Assembly: GCA_903869675.1 (NCBI GenBank)
Contig: CAIQAB010000021.1
Location: 1-64,000 of the forward strand
Source: an uncultured Verrucomicrobiota bacterium
Lineage (GTDB): Bacteria; Verrucomicrobiota; Verrucomicrobiia; Opitutales; Opitutaceae
Direction of reading: 5' to 3'
DNA length: 64,000 nt
In this document: in pieces, positions 8,145 through 17,273 of the stretch
How positions within the stretch are numbered: position 1 is the first letter of the stretch
How the letters are laid out: the number at the start of each line of letters is the position of its first letter
The notes under the pieces: generated by a model
What the model was told of the DNA's origin: nothing
The model's input: only the letters and a program-made list of their open reading frames with translations
The model's database searches: none
Translations under genes and position numbers: made by a program

Positions 8145-8328
8145 GCCACCACTCTAGTTTTATCGCCGGTTTTCCGGCAGACGGTCGGCGCCCCATTATG
8201 CCCTGGATAGTTTACCCAAATGTTTTTCCACAACTACCCGATTGCTCCCGCCGCACTCCCATATCGGCATGGTTAATCTACCCAATTTATACCTCCCTTG
8301 AAACCCATCCATAAATAGGGTTAAAACC

Positions 8329-9618
8329 CTAATTTCCTAAGCAAGGACCCATGCCCGCGCCGAGTCCGATACGGGACAAGATTGCCGTAGCCACGGCTTC
8401 GCCCGACGCCATCGCGCCCTCGATCGAGGCGGAGGCTCGGTGATCGCCGCAAAGCCATAGTCCCGTCCGCACCTCGCGCGGCTCACGCCCGGTCCCCAAG
8501 GCGGGGAGCACCGGCAAAGCACGTCGGATGCGCCGGACTGCCAGCGGGCGCCAGGTCCAGACTTCCTGCCCAAAACGCTCCGCCAATTCCAGACCCAGCA
8601 TGCGCGTGAGCTCCCCGTCATCCTCGGGCACCTCGCCCAGCACCGTGGCCGAGACCAGGGCCTGCCCGGCCGGCGCGTAGCCGGTCGCCACATCGCTCGG
8701 CACCACCAGATTGTTGATCAAACCACGCCCGCGACCGTTCAACCACAGCACGGGCTCTCCCCCCAGGGGGCTGCGGGCCGCCGCCCACTGGACGTTGATC
8801 ACGCTACGCCAGACCTCGCCGCCGATCTCATCGACCAGTCGCGTCGCTTCCTCCCGCTCCGTCGCCACCACGATATGCCGCGCCGGCACCCTCCGGCCGT
8901 CGAGCAGCTCGACCGCCCCGGGCTCGGCGCGAGCCACCCTCGCGCGCAAAACCACGCCATCCGGTCCGAGAAGCGCCGCGAGTTGCTCCGGTATACGCTG
9001 CATGCCGCCCGCCGGCAAAGCCGCGTAACCCCGGGCAAACATGCGATACACGAAGAACAACATGGCCGCCGGAGTCCTTAGTTCGCGTTCGAGAAAAATC
9101 CCGCCCAACCAGGGCCGTAAAAAACGCTCCAGCATCGCCGGCGAGAACCCCCGCGCCGCCAACTCGGCCGCCGTCGTGCGCATCGCGCCGTCCGCGCTCA
9201 GGCCCTTCACCCAGACCTCCTTGTCCTCGCCGGCTGTCGCGGCGAAGCGCAGCGCCGCGATGCGGAGCTTATCGCCAGCCGTGCCCACCGGCGCGCGCCA
9301 CGTCTCCAGCCAACGCCCGGGCCGGCGAAACGGATCACTCAACCGCGCCTCGCCCTCCGGCGTGGCCACCAAGGCACCGGGCTCGAACCGGCCCAAGCCC
9401 AGCGCCGTGTAGTCCAGCCATCGCCGAGCCGTCGGATAAGCGGTGAGCAATACCTGAAATCCCCGGTCCAACTGGAAGCCGCCCACCGCATCCGTGCGCA
9501 CCCGCCCGCCCACCGCGTCGCCGGCCTCCAGCACCACGCAACTCGCCCCCTTGGCCCGCAAGGCCCGCGCACAGGTAAGCCCGGCCATTCCCGCTCCGAC
9601 TATCACCACATCATGCAT
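8329..9618 (-). CDS. FAD-dependent amine-oxidase/phytoene-desaturase-like oxidoreductase
   Basis: 429 residues from ATG 9618 (MHDVVIVGAGMAG). The open frame runs on upstream to 10068, but that part overlaps the previous gene and is a shadow. The dinucleotide-binding motif VVIVGAGMAGLTCARAL and the following VLEAGDAVGGRVRTD are typical of flavin amine oxidases and carotenoid desaturases; LCGDHRASASIEGAMASGEAVA near the C-terminus is the second FAD contact. The substrate is unknown. It is the last gene of a four-gene operon, 14 bases after the renalase-like gene. A 7-bp hairpin (8316-8331) overlaps the stop but lacks a T-run. Confidence 0.88.
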   Translation of the reverse strand: MHDVVIVGAGMAGLTCARALRAKGASCVVLEAGDAVGGRVRTDAVGGFQLDRGFQVLLTAYPTARRWLDYTALGLGRFEPGALVATPEGEARLSDPFRRPGRWLETWRAPVGTAGDKLRIAALRFAATAGEDKEVWVKGLSADGAMRTTAAELAARGFSPAMLERFLRPWLGGIFLERELRTPAAMLFFVYRMFARGYAALPAGGMQRIPEQLAALLGPDGVVLRARVARAEPGAVELLDGRRVPARHIVVATEREEATRLVDEIGGEVWRSVINVQWAAARSPLGGEPVLWLNGRGRGLINNLVVPSDVATGYAPAGQALVSATVLGEVPEDDGELTRMLGLELAERFGQEVWTWRPLAVRRIRRALPVLPALGTGREPREVRTGLWLCGDHRASASIEGAMASGEAVATAILSRIGLGAGMGPCLGN

Positions 9619-9632
9619 GCCCGCAGTCTGGT

Positions 9633-10589
9633 TCAGGCCGGCCCTCGGGCCAACTCGGCCTTGATGCACTCGGCCAGGGCCAGCCCCGACACCGCCGCAC
9701 CCTCCACCCGCGGTCCGCCAAAGGCGTCGCCGGCGAAACCCAGTTGCTCCTCCGGCCACCAGATAAAGGGCTCCGGATCGGTCGTGCGTGCGTGGCTGAA
9801 TTTCCAACGATGCAAAGTCGCTCCCGCGACGGGCGCGCCAATGAGGTCCTCGGCCTCGGCCCGCACGAGCTCCAGGACCTCGGCATCCGTGCGCCCGTAA
9901 TGTTCGGCGGAAAAATCCGGCGCGAGGTGCAGGGTCACCGCCGCCACGTTGGGCGAGACGCCCTTGGCCTGGTTGTCCGCCGCCCAGCGGATGGCTCCAG
10001 CCTCCCGCCGCACACCCTCCGCCGGCAAGCGTGACCGCCCGCCCAGCGTGACCAACAACGCCAGACACGGATCATAGGTCAAAGCCGCCAGCCGGGTTGC
10101 CAGGGCCTCCGGCAACGCAAAATCGCCCGCCTTTAACAAGGCCACGGCCTGTGGCACCGGCGCGGTCAGGATGATCCGTTCCGCCCGCAGGCAGCCGTGA
10201 TTCTCCACGTCCACGCACCAGTGGTCGCCGCAACAGCCGATGGCCGTCACCTTGTGCTCACGTTTGACGTCCAAACCCTCGGCCAGGACCTTCGCCACCG
10301 CAGTCATGCTCGGCCGACCCACGTAGCGCATCCGCTCGCCATCCGGCCAGCGCGCCACCACACCGGCCGTCTCCCAGCGCTCGACCCAAGTCGCAAAACG
10401 CGGGTCTTTGACCGTGAAATACTGCGCTCCTTGATCGAAGACCGCGTCCCCCACCCGCTTGGTGGCGAGGCGTCCGCCGAGGCCTCGGCTCTTTTCAAAA
10501 ACCGTCACCCGCGCGCCGGCCTCATGCAGCACCCGCGCCGCCAGCAAACCAGCCGTTCCGGCCCCGATGATGAGTGTCTGATGGTGCAT
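9633..10589 (-). CDS. Renalase-like FAD/NAD(P)-binding oxidoreductase
   Basis: 318 residues with the Rossmann motif LIIGAGTAGLLAARVL at the N-terminus, EKSRGLGGRLATKR and DQGAQYFTVKDPRF. These are characteristic of the renalase-like branch, in which bacterial members oxidise the wrongly reduced isomers of NAD(P)H back to NAD(P)+. The C-terminal GFAGDAFGGPRVEGAAVSG fits the FAD-binding end. Whether this one has renalase activity is inferred. It lies 21 bases after the SRPBCC-epimerase gene and 14 before the next oxidoreductase, in one operon. Confidence 0.85.
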   Translation of the reverse strand: MHHQTLIIGAGTAGLLAARVLHEAGARVTVFEKSRGLGGRLATKRVGDAVFDQGAQYFTVKDPRFATWVERWETAGVVARWPDGERMRYVGRPSMTAVAKVLAEGLDVKREHKVTAIGCCGDHWCVDVENHGCLRAERIILTAPVPQAVALLKAGDFALPEALATRLAALTYDPCLALLVTLGGRSRLPAEGVRREAGAIRWAADNQAKGVSPNVAAVTLHLAPDFSAEHYGRTDAEVLELVRAEAEDLIGAPVAGATLHRWKFSHARTTDPEPFIWWPEEQLGFAGDAFGGPRVEGAAVSGLALAECIKAELARGPA

Positions 10590-10610
10590 GTGTTTGCGAA
10601 AAATCCGCCA

Positions 10611-12002
10611 TCAAACCCGCCCAAGCACATGACGCAACGCCGCCCGCACGTTTTCGTGACGGAAACGGTAACCCGTCGCCGCCAGCACGCCCGGCCGCAC
10701 GCGTTGGCTGGCGAGCAGAGCCTCGTCCGCCAAGCCCCGGCCAAGCGCCAGGCGCAAGGCCCACGCCGGCGCCGGCAAAAACGCCGGACGCCGCAACACC
10801 GCACCCAAGGCCGCCGCGAAGTCGCCACTGCGCACCGGCTCCGGTGCGACAGCATTCAAGGCCCCTCGCACCGCCTCAACGCGCAAGGCGTGACCGATCA
10901 CGCCGGCCAGATCGTCGATCGAGATCCACGACCACCACTGCCGCCCATCCCCCACCGGTCCGCCGAGCCCCAGCCGAAACGCAGGCAAGAGCTTCGCCAG
11001 AGCCCCGCCCGCCGGCGAAAGCACGACGCCAGTCCGCAGAAAAACCAGCCGCGTGCCCCGCCCCGCCAACGGCGCCCACGCCTCCTCCCAAGCCTGCGTG
11101 ACCCCCGCCAAAAAACCCGCTCCCGGAGGGGCGCTTTCATCGACCACGGTTTCCCCCGTCGCTCCATAAAACCCCGTGGCCGACCCGCCCACCACCACAC
11201 GTGGCGGCTGGTCCAGCCGCGCCAGGGCCTCCGCCAGCAAACGCGTTCCCCGCACCCGGCTGTCACGGATCTCGCGCCGCCGAGAATCCGTCCAGCGCGC
11301 ATCCGCGATGCCCGCGCCCGCCAGATGCACGACGGCGTCGATCCGTCCCGCGCGACTTAAATCAAGTAAACCGCCCGCCCCGGCCGGGTCCCACGCCACG
11401 TCGTTCGGGCAGCGCGCGGAACCGCGCACCAAGCGCACCACCTCGTGCCCCTGCGTGGTCAAAAACGGCACCAGCGCCCGCCCCACCAAGCCCGAGGCCC
11501 CGCTCACCAAAATCCGCAAGGGCCGCACCTCGCCCGCCCCCTCGTGCGCGAAGGCCAAATCCGCCCGCGTGACCGCATGCCGGTAGGCAAACATCGCCGC
11601 AAGTTTGCCGCGCGCAAAAGCCCCGCCCGCCAGGCAACCCAAGACCCCACCCGGCAACGCATACTCGATCCGGTCGCACAACTCGCTCCCGCCCGCCGCC
11701 AGATCCCTGAATTCGTGCCGGTGATCCCAATGCGCAAAGGGCGAGCGGATCGCCACATCACGGAAAAGCCTTCCCGCCTGGTAATCACGATGCCGCACCA
11801 CCCACCGCACCCAAAAAGGCCCCACCCGCGCCCGCAGGCGCACTTCCGCGCCGTCGCGCACGCCGCCCGCCTGGGCCTCGACCAGCACGCGTTCCCAAGG
11901 CGGCGTCAGCCGGGCCAGCGCTCCGGGTCGCTCATGCCATGCAAAAGCATCGGCCGCCGAAACCGGCAAAACCACCTTGGCCTCGAAGACCGAGTGGCTC
12001 AC
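10611..12002 (-). CDS. Fusion of an SRPBCC (START-like) domain with a TIGR01777-type NAD-dependent epimerase
   Basis: I choose GTG 12002 ([16 protein letters not shown], 463 residues) because it overlaps the stop of the upstream DUF2256 gene as GTGA; the in-frame extension to 12038 is less likely. Residues about 1-145 form an SRPBCC ligand-binding domain ([23 protein letters not shown]). From about 160, [18 protein letters not shown] opens a short-chain epimerase fold with [14 protein letters not shown] and [12 protein letters not shown], the hallmarks of the YfcH/SulA-homologue family TIGR01777. The fusion is known in other bacteria; substrate unknown. Confidence 0.9.
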   Translation of the reverse strand: MSHSVFEAKVVLPVSAADAFAWHERPGALARLTPPWERVLVEAQAGGVRDGAEVRLRARVGPFWVRWVVRHRDYQAGRLFRDVAIRSPFAHWDHRHEFRDLAAGGSELCDRIEYALPGGVLGCLAGGAFARGKLAAMFAYRHAVTRADLAFAHEGAGEVRPLRILVSGASGLVGRALVPFLTTQGHEVVRLVRGSARCPNDVAWDPAGAGGLLDLSRAGRIDAVVHLAGAGIADARWTDSRRREIRDSRVRGTRLLAEALARLDQPPRVVVGGSATGFYGATGETVVDESAPPGAGFLAGVTQAWEEAWAPLAGRGTRLVFLRTGVVLSPAGGALAKLLPAFRLGLGGPVGDGRQWWSWISIDDLAGVIGHALRVEAVRGALNAVAPEPVRSGDFAAALGAVLRRPAFLPAPAWALRLALGRGLADEALLASQRVRPGVLAATGYRFRHENVRAALRHVLGRV

Positions 12003-12148
12003 GCCGTCGCCCTCCGCTGCCGGCACCCATCCGAGCAATATTTCACCTCATCCCAGACCTTCTCCCATTTCTTCCGCCACACAAAAGGCCGGCCGCAGAC
12101 TGCGCAGACCTTGGTCGGTAAATCGGATTTTTTTCGCATCTTGGGCAT
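11999..12148 (-). CDS. DUF2256 zinc-ribbon-like micro-protein, 49 aa
   Basis: ATG 12148 to TGA at 11999-12001, encoding a protein that begins [20 protein letters not shown]. It has CAVC near residues 15-18 and YC...GC near 37-42, so a four-Cys metal site is likely, with the [16 protein letters not shown] core diagnostic of DUF2256. Family members are short (40-55 residues) and of unknown function, often next to photolyase/cryptochrome or FAD genes. It leads the four-gene operon, and its stop overlaps the GTG of the next gene, pointing to translational coupling. Confidence 0.92.
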   Translation of the reverse strand: MPKMRKKSDLPTKVCAVCGRPFVWRKKWEKVWDEVKYCSDGCRQRRATA

Positions 12149-12217
12149 GGAGAAGCCCCACAGTCTGCACACTTACGACCGGGCCGCCAGCACCGGTGGC
12201 ATGTTGATGCCGGAACC

Positions 12218-12979
12218 TCAGCGACGTGCCACCAACTCCAACATCGTCCAGGGGAGTCGGTCAAAAGCTCCCGCAAAATAACGCGCAATAAGAGCGCCCG
12301 CCCCGGCGAGGAGGGTAAAACCCATGATCGAACGCAGGGCGTAGCTGATGATAAACACGTTCATTTTCGGAACCGCGCGACCGAGAATGGAAAATCCGAG
12401 TGTGATAACAAAGTTTAGGGCGATGAAAGGCGCCGCTATCCGCAAGGCCAGCGCGAGCAAGGTGGCCACCGCACCGGTGAGCGTTTCGGAGGCCCCCGGA
12501 CTTAGTCCCCCCATCCCGGGCGGCGCGATTTCAAAGCTCCGCGCGAAGGCTGCCAGCACGCCCTCGTGGGCATTGGTGACGAAAAACAAAAGCCCGGCAA
12601 ACATGCCGGTGAAGGAAGGCAGCGGCTCCTGCGCGGGCACGGGGACGTCAAAACCGGGCGCGGCGTTCAAACCGACCTCGCCCGCGATCACGCGCCCCGC
12701 CAGTTCGGCGGACGAAAGGACAATCCGGCCGGTCAACCCCATCGCGAGACCCAGCAACAACTCGTGCACACCAGCAATCAGAAGCTCGGGCGTTGCGGTC
12801 GATAACGGTCCGACGGCCGTCATGGGCACGGCAGCGGTGAGCGCCCCGCCAAGCAGAAAGGATAAAGCCGCGCGCAAGGTCGTGGGCAGACCGCGACCTC
12901 CGGGTATCGGGAGGATCATCACAATGCCCAAGGCACGCAATGCCCCCATGAGGGTGGCGAGAAAAGGCTCCCAAGGCAT
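12218..12979 (-). CDS. fliR: Flagellar export gate protein FliR
   Basis: Integral membrane subunit of the flagellar type III export gate (FliP-FliQ-FliR). Starting at ATG 12979 (MPWEPFLATLMGALRALG) it has 253 residues, the usual size; a GTG at 13024 overlapping fliQ would add 15 residues. Several hydrophobic helices are visible, with family landmarks GEVGLNAAPGFDVP and FFVTNAHEGVLAAFARSFE. It is the last gene of the flagellar run; flhB and flhA do not follow in this window. Confidence 0.93.
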   Translation of the reverse strand: MPWEPFLATLMGALRALGIVMILPIPGGRGLPTTLRAALSFLLGGALTAAVPMTAVGPLSTATPELLIAGVHELLLGLAMGLTGRIVLSSAELAGRVIAGEVGLNAAPGFDVPVPAQEPLPSFTGMFAGLLFFVTNAHEGVLAAFARSFEIAPPGMGGLSPGASETLTGAVATLLALALRIAAPFIALNFVITLGFSILGRAVPKMNVFIISYALRSIMGFTLLAGAGALIARYFAGAFDRLPWTMLELVARR

Positions 12980-13007
12980 GGACGTAATCGGCGCGGGGCG
13001 CCGCGAA

Positions 13008-13277
13008 TCAGGGGCCCATCGCACCCATCCTGGCGATGTTCTGAACCGTGTATTCGCTCAAAAGTCGAAGCGCCCACGGAGCAAGCAAGAGCAGGACCCC
13101 GGCGAGAGCGATCAACTTGGGCACGAAAGTGAGGGTCTGCTCCTGTATGCTCGTCACCGATTGCAGCAGGCTCATGATGAGACCCACCACCAGCACCACG
13201 GCGAGAAAGGGAGACATGATATACAGCGCGAACATCACCAGCGATTTGAAGATATCAACCGCGGCCTCGGCGTTCAT
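13008..13277 (-). CDS. fliQ: Flagellar export gate protein FliQ
   Basis: 89 residues from ATG 13277 (MNAEAAVDIFKSLVMFAL), exactly the usual length for this two-helix membrane protein of the export gate. The conserved GLIMSLLQSVTSIQEQTLTFVPK loop lies between the two helices. The start overlaps the fliP stop as ATGA (13274-13277), which fixes it over the in-frame extension to 13319. Confidence 0.95.
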   Translation of the reverse strand: MNAEAAVDIFKSLVMFALYIMSPFLAVVLVVGLIMSLLQSVTSIQEQTLTFVPKLIALAGVLLLLAPWALRLLSEYTVQNIARMGAMGP

Positions 13278-14068
13278 GGGTGGAAACTGGTGACCAGACT
13301 TTGCACGACAAGATGCCAACCGTCCACGAGGACGAAAAGCAGCAGCTTAAAAGGCAGCGAAATAATGGCCGGCGGCATCATCATCATGCCCAGCGCCATG
13401 AGCACGGCCGAGACAAGCAGATCGATGACGAGAAAGGGCAGAAACAACAGGAAGCCCATCTGGAAGGCGGTCTGGAGCTCGCTGATCACGAAGGCAGGCA
13501 CCACGACGCGCAGCGGAAGGTCGGCGACCTTAGTGGGGGGGAACCGCCCGATCTGGAGGAAAAACTCAAGATCGCGAGTGCGCGTCTGCTTGAGCATGAA
13601 TTCACGCAAAGGCTGCGAAGCGGCCTCGAGAGCCTCCATCGTCGGACGCTCACCCGCCATATAGGGCTTGAGCCCCTCGTCGTAGGAACGCTGCAGAGTC
13701 GGCCCCATGATGAAGAGAGTGAGAAATAACGAGAGACCAGTGACGATTTGGTTGGCCGGCGCGCTGGGCACGCCGATCGCCGTGCGCACAAAACCCAGCA
13801 CGATCACGATCCGAGTAAAAGAAGTCATGAGCAGGAGCAGCGAAGGCGCGATGCTCAACAGCGTCATCACCACGACGATCTGCATGCCCACGCTGGCCGA
13901 TCCGGCCTTTCCGCCGCCCTCCAGGTCGATGGCCAGACGCCAAGGCTCCGAACCGGCCACGACCGCCGGGGCGCTGCCCGCAGTCTGCGCCCACAGAGCC
14001 GGCGCGACGAGCAGCGCCAGCAGGAGCCAAACAAAACGCAGGCGAGGGCTACGGGGTGCGGATTGCAT
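13274..14068 (-). CDS. fliP: Flagellar export gate protein FliP
   Basis: 264 residues from ATG 14068 (MQSAPRSPRLRFVWLLL), with a cleavable signal peptide ending in ALWAQ as is typical for FliP. Diagnostic segments are LLLMTSFTRIVIVLGFVRTAIG, GLSLFLTLFIMGP and PAFVISELQTAFQMGFLLFLPF. FliP forms the core pore of the flagellar export gate. Its start lies within the last 20 bases of fliO. The open frame upstream to 14362 is a shadow of fliO. Confidence 0.96.
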   Translation of the reverse strand: MQSAPRSPRLRFVWLLLALLVAPALWAQTAGSAPAVVAGSEPWRLAIDLEGGGKAGSASVGMQIVVVMTLLSIAPSLLLLMTSFTRIVIVLGFVRTAIGVPSAPANQIVTGLSLFLTLFIMGPTLQRSYDEGLKPYMAGERPTMEALEAASQPLREFMLKQTRTRDLEFFLQIGRFPPTKVADLPLRVVVPAFVISELQTAFQMGFLLFLPFLVIDLLVSAVLMALGMMMMPPAIISLPFKLLLFVLVDGWHLVVQSLVTSFHP

Positions 14069-14504
14069 GGGCGGATTCCTTGGCCTCGAGGGGCGCCAGC
14101 ATCTGAATCCCACCCGGGGCGACACCGAGTAAGAAGCGGCGGCCGTCACAGGAAGCCACCACAAGGAACTGGCGATTACCGAGAGGGCGGGTCTCCTCGA
14201 TCGCGAGCGAGCTCGCGCGGCGCGCGGCAGGCCCGAGGCCACGCCGACGCCAAAACCACCAAGCAGCCGCACCGCCGCCGACCAAACCGGCGAAAAGCCA
14301 AGAGGCGCCGGCCCCGCTCGTGCGGACCGAGGTGTCAGACGCCGATTCGGCGGCACTGCCACCGGGATAAAGTAAAGTGTCCGCAGAACGCGCCGGAGCG
14401 GGTTCTGCTGCCTTCATCGGCTGCGCCGTCTCCAAAACGACGCAGCCGACTACCACTAGCAGCCAGCGGGTAACGCTGGAAGATGTTCGGGCAAGGGAGT
14501 TCAC
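14049..14504 (-). CDS. fliO: Flagellar biosynthesis protein FliO
   Basis: 151 residues with a GTG start at 14504 that overlaps the fliN stop as GTGA. An N-terminal signal-like segment (RWLLVVVGCVVLETA) precedes a central membrane helix (WLFAGLVGGGAAAWWFW). The C-terminal cytoplasmic domain carries the FliO pattern IEETRPLGNRQFLVVASCDGRRFLLGVAPGG. FliO assists assembly of FliP into the export gate. Sequence conservation in this family is low, and the identification leans partly on its position between fliN and fliP. Confidence 0.88.
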   Translation of the reverse strand: MNSLARTSSSVTRWLLVVVGCVVLETAQPMKAAEPAPARSADTLLYPGGSAAESASDTSVRTSGAGASWLFAGLVGGGAAAWWFWRRRGLGPAARRASSLAIEETRPLGNRQFLVVASCDGRRFLLGVAPGGIQMLAPLEAKESAHAIRTP

Positions 14505-14749
14505 GTCGCCTTGCCAACCAGTTCGGTGATCTTGATCCCGAAGTTTTCCTCGACCACGACGACCTCGCCGTAGGCCACGAGCTTGTCATTCACAAAAAGC
14601 CCGACGGGCTCGTTGGCTCGGTGCTGAAGCTGGATGACCGAACCAGGCGTGAGCGAGAGCACCTCGCGCATCGGCAAAAAGCACGAGCCAAGCTGCACCG
14701 TGACCTTCACCTTAACGTCGAGAACGAGATCGAGAGTGTTGTTATCCAT
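14501..14749 (-). CDS. fliN: Flagellar motor switch protein FliN
   Basis: 82 residues: a bare SpoA (surface presentation of antigens) domain, as in short FliN proteins. Core motifs are LDVKVKVTVQLGSCFLPMREVLSLTPGSVIQL, then EPVGLFVNDKLVAYGEVVVVEENFGIKIT. It forms the C-ring with FliM and FliG and receives chemotactic input. It is placed 24 bases after fliM and overlaps fliO by four bases. Confidence 0.96.
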   Translation of the reverse strand: MDNNTLDLVLDVKVKVTVQLGSCFLPMREVLSLTPGSVIQLQHRANEPVGLFVNDKLVAYGEVVVVEENFGIKITELVGKAT

Positions 14750-14773
14750 GGGAAAAAATAAAGGGAAACGGCC

Positions 14774-15799
14774 TCAACTACGCGCCGGCGCCGGGGCAAT
14801 CTTGCCCTGGATTTTCACCGCAACCTTATCGCCCTCGAGCCCGACGGTGCCGATGAACTTGGGCGCGCCGTTCAACAGGACATGGGTTTGCTCCAGCACC
14901 CCGAGGGGCAGCTCCACCACATCACCCACCCGGAGTGCGGCGATCTCACGCAAGGGGATGTCGGCCAGCGGCCACTCCGCAATGATGGGGACCTCAACAT
15001 GTTCATACACGGCGCGCCACTCGGCGCGGGCAGGAGCTGCCTCAGGGGTGGAGTCTTTCTGGCGGCGAAGCTGCAAGGCTTTCACCAATGGCTCTATGGT
15101 GTAATAAGGAAGTCCGATCTGAATTTGCTCGGAGCAATCACCGAAGGCCACCTCGATACTCAGCGCCAACACCACCGCATCGCGCGGGGAGGTCTGCAGA
15201 AAACGTCCGTTGTTCTCATGGCCAATTAATTGGGGGTGCAACTCCATCTCCTCGCGCCACTGCGAACACCATTCCTCGAGAATAATTTTCAGGACATCCT
15301 CCAAGAGCGCGATCTCGATCTCGGTCAGGTAGCGCTCGGCCTTCACTGAGTGGCCGCGGCCGCCCAGCAGGCGGTCCACCAACGTGAGCGCGAGGCGGGG
15401 ATTGATATCCAGAACACCCACCCCCAGCAGAGGCTCGACCTTAAAGAGGCAGATATGCGTCGGGCTGGGTAGCGACTCGGTAAACTTGGCGTAAGTCTGG
15501 GTCTGCAGTCGCGCCATCTTCAGCGAACACTCCATGCGCAAATACAACGCGAGCCGGGCCGAAAGATACCGGATAAAATCTTGATGCAAGATACGCAGCC
15601 GCCGCAACTCCACCTCGGTCAGAAATGCGGGGTTTCGGAAATCATAGGGCTCCACCCGGCTAGCCGCTTCAGAATCTCCGCGCTTTCCGTCAAAACGGAG
15701 CAAGGGCGGCCGGACCTCGGCCACTGCCTGTGCGAGCAGTTGATCGATCTCGCTTTGATCGAGCATGCTCGAAATCATGTCTTCACCTAAGTCGGCCAT
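14774..15799 (-). CDS. fliM: Flagellar motor switch protein FliM
   Basis: 341 residues. The N-terminal MLDQSEIDQLLAQAV is the CheY-phosphate-binding peptide common to FliM. The middle domain includes FLTEVELRRLRILHQDFIRYLSARLALYLRMEC and VGVLDINPRLALTLVDRLLGGRG, and the C-terminal SpoA domain ends near IGTVGLEGDKVAVKIQGKI. FliM is the C-ring subunit that switches rotation. A second ATG 21 bases in (MISSMLDQ) is an alternative start. It lies four bases after fliL. Confidence 0.96.
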   Translation of the reverse strand: MADLGEDMISSMLDQSEIDQLLAQAVAEVRPPLLRFDGKRGDSEAASRVEPYDFRNPAFLTEVELRRLRILHQDFIRYLSARLALYLRMECSLKMARLQTQTYAKFTESLPSPTHICLFKVEPLLGVGVLDINPRLALTLVDRLLGGRGHSVKAERYLTEIEIALLEDVLKIILEEWCSQWREEMELHPQLIGHENNGRFLQTSPRDAVVLALSIEVAFGDCSEQIQIGLPYYTIEPLVKALQLRRQKDSTPEAAPARAEWRAVYEHVEVPIIAEWPLADIPLREIAALRVGDVVELPLGVLEQTHVLLNGAPKFIGTVGLEGDKVAVKIQGKIAPAPARS

Positions 15800-15803
15800 G
15801 GCT

Positions 15804-16391
15804 CTATTGGATCACAAACTCCGAGAAGAAAAGATTGTCCGCGACCTTGCCACCGAGGGCTTGATTATAGGCAGAGAGCAAACGCTCCCGTAGTAAGTTC
15901 TTTGCCCCGGATTCTTCCAGATCGGCGAGCGTAAGAGAGGATAAAACGCCAAGGGTGACGTCACCCAATTGCGGTTTTTCGGCGTCAAAGCGGGCGACGA
16001 TATCGTCCGCACCGGTAACCGTAAAACTCGTCTTGAGGTAACGCGTGCCCATGGTGCCCGCCAGGTTCACTACCACGTTTTCAAATCGGTAACTGGTGCT
16101 GACAGCGGAAGCACCCTCGCCCTTGCCGCCCTTGGCAGCGGCGTGCCCCTTCTCTTTTTCCTTCTCCTTGGTCTTGCCCGGAACCGCAGCCTTCTCGGAG
16201 GTAGGTTCGGCGTTTAGCGCGGCAGTGATCTTGGGGAGCAGCACAAATTGCGCGACCGCCCAAGTAAGGGCAGGAGCAAGCACAACAGGCAGAAGCGCCG
16301 GAAGCAGGCCGCCCCCCTTGGGTTGGGCGGCAGCGGGGGCGCCGGGAACGGCATCCGCAGGCGGGGGCGTATCGGGTTTTTTCTCGGCCAT
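15804..16391 (-). CDS. fliL: Flagellar basal-body-associated protein FliL
   Basis: 195 residues. A Pro/Ala-rich cytoplasmic N-terminus is followed by one membrane helix (LLPALLPVVLAPALTWAVAQFVLL, about residues 29-52). A Lys/Glu-rich linker (TKEKEKEKGHAAAKGGKGEG) leads to the periplasmic FliL domain (YRFENVVVNLAGTMGTRYLKTSFTV). FliL sits at the stator and helps torque under load. The start ATG 16391 is 13 bases after the hook gene. Confidence 0.92.
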   Translation of the reverse strand: MAEKKPDTPPPADAVPGAPAAAQPKGGGLLPALLPVVLAPALTWAVAQFVLLPKITAALNAEPTSEKAAVPGKTKEKEKEKGHAAAKGGKGEGASAVSTSYRFENVVVNLAGTMGTRYLKTSFTVTGADDIVARFDAEKPQLGDVTLGVLSSLTLADLEESGAKNLLRERLLSAYNQALGGKVADNLFFSEFVIQ

Positions 16392-16404
16392 GGCAAAGAG
16401 GCGC

Positions 16405-17259
16405 TCAGCGCTTCAGATTAACGATTTCTTCCAGAACAGAATCGGAGACCGTGACGACACGGGAGCTCGCCTGAAAACTACGCTGGGCTGAAATCATGTT
16501 GGCGAATTGCTCGGTAAGATCCACGTTGGAGAGCTCCAACGTGCCGGACTCGATCGAACCCAGACCATTGGAACCCGGTTTGTTGTTGGAGGCCGAGAGA
16601 GTCGCGCCGCCAACCGGACCGGCGGCATCGAAGCCGGTAAACAGGTTGTCACCGGCGCGCTGAAGTGCACTCGGGTCACGGAAGCTCTGCAGCAAGACCT
16701 GATTGTTCGTGGCGCTGCTGCCGTCGGAATAGAACTCCACCAAATTGCCCTGACGATCAAAGGAGTATGACTGCAGCTGGGAGGTCCCGGGCGGGGTGCC
16801 GAGCTTGATATCACCGACCGAGCCACCTTTAAGGCCCTGCACTCGGTAACCGTTCGTGGTGACGAGGTAGCCATTATCGTCGAAACGGAAATCGCCGGCG
16901 CGGGTGGCAAAGGCACTGCCATCCGCCGGATTGACTACTCGGAAAAAACCAGTCCCGGAAACACCCAGATCGGTGCTCACACCGGTGGAGCTAAGGGAGC
17001 CTTGGGTAAAGCGGGCTTGAATCGCGCCAATCTGCACACCGCTGCCGACTTGGATAGCCGAGATATTCGAGGATCCAGTGCCGGCGTTGGAAGACGCGGA
17101 ACTGCGCAGAGTGTTGCTGAAACTGTCCTCAAACGAAGTCGTCGAGCCTTTGTAGGCCGTAGTGTTCACGTTGGCGATATTGTTGCCAATGACCTCAAGG
17201 TCCTTGGTGAAGCTCTTAAGAGCGCTAACGCCCGAGGTTAGGGTTCCGATAAGGGACAT
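16405..17259 (-). CDS. flgE: Short flagellar hook protein (FlgE family)
   Basis: 284 residues with both conserved ends. The N-terminal rod/hook motif runs through SLIGTLTSGVSALKSFTKDLEVIGNNIANVNTTAYKGS, and the C-terminal helix through LELSNVDLTEQFANMISAQRSFQASSRVVTVSDSVLEEIVNLKR. The D1 region is present (TDLGVSGTGFFRVVNP), but the protein is about 100 residues shorter than classical FlgE, so the outer D2/D3 part of the hook is reduced. Position after flgD favours FlgE over the rod proteins FlgF/FlgG. Confidence 0.9.
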   Translation of the reverse strand: MSLIGTLTSGVSALKSFTKDLEVIGNNIANVNTTAYKGSTTSFEDSFSNTLRSSASSNAGTGSSNISAIQVGSGVQIGAIQARFTQGSLSSTGVSTDLGVSGTGFFRVVNPADGSAFATRAGDFRFDDNGYLVTTNGYRVQGLKGGSVGDIKLGTPPGTSQLQSYSFDRQGNLVEFYSDGSSATNNQVLLQSFRDPSALQRAGDNLFTGFDAAGPVGGATLSASNNKPGSNGLGSIESGTLELSNVDLTEQFANMISAQRSFQASSRVVTVSDSVLEEIVNLKR

Positions 17260-17273
17260 GATAGCAATGGGTT

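Noticed and set aside
8316-8331. Terminator after the FAD oxidoreductase gene
   Set aside because: The 7-bp palindrome overlaps the stop codon and lacks a T-run in either direction.
9619-10068. N-terminal extension of the FAD oxidoreductase
   Set aside because: Overlaps the renalase-like gene in another frame; the Rossmann motif begins right at ATG 9618.
12043-12288. Minus-strand Cys-rich frame (81 codons) overlapping the DUF2256 gene
   Set aside because: Its Cys-rich part comes from an alternative reading of the DUF2256 region; DUF2256 in the correct frame has family motifs.
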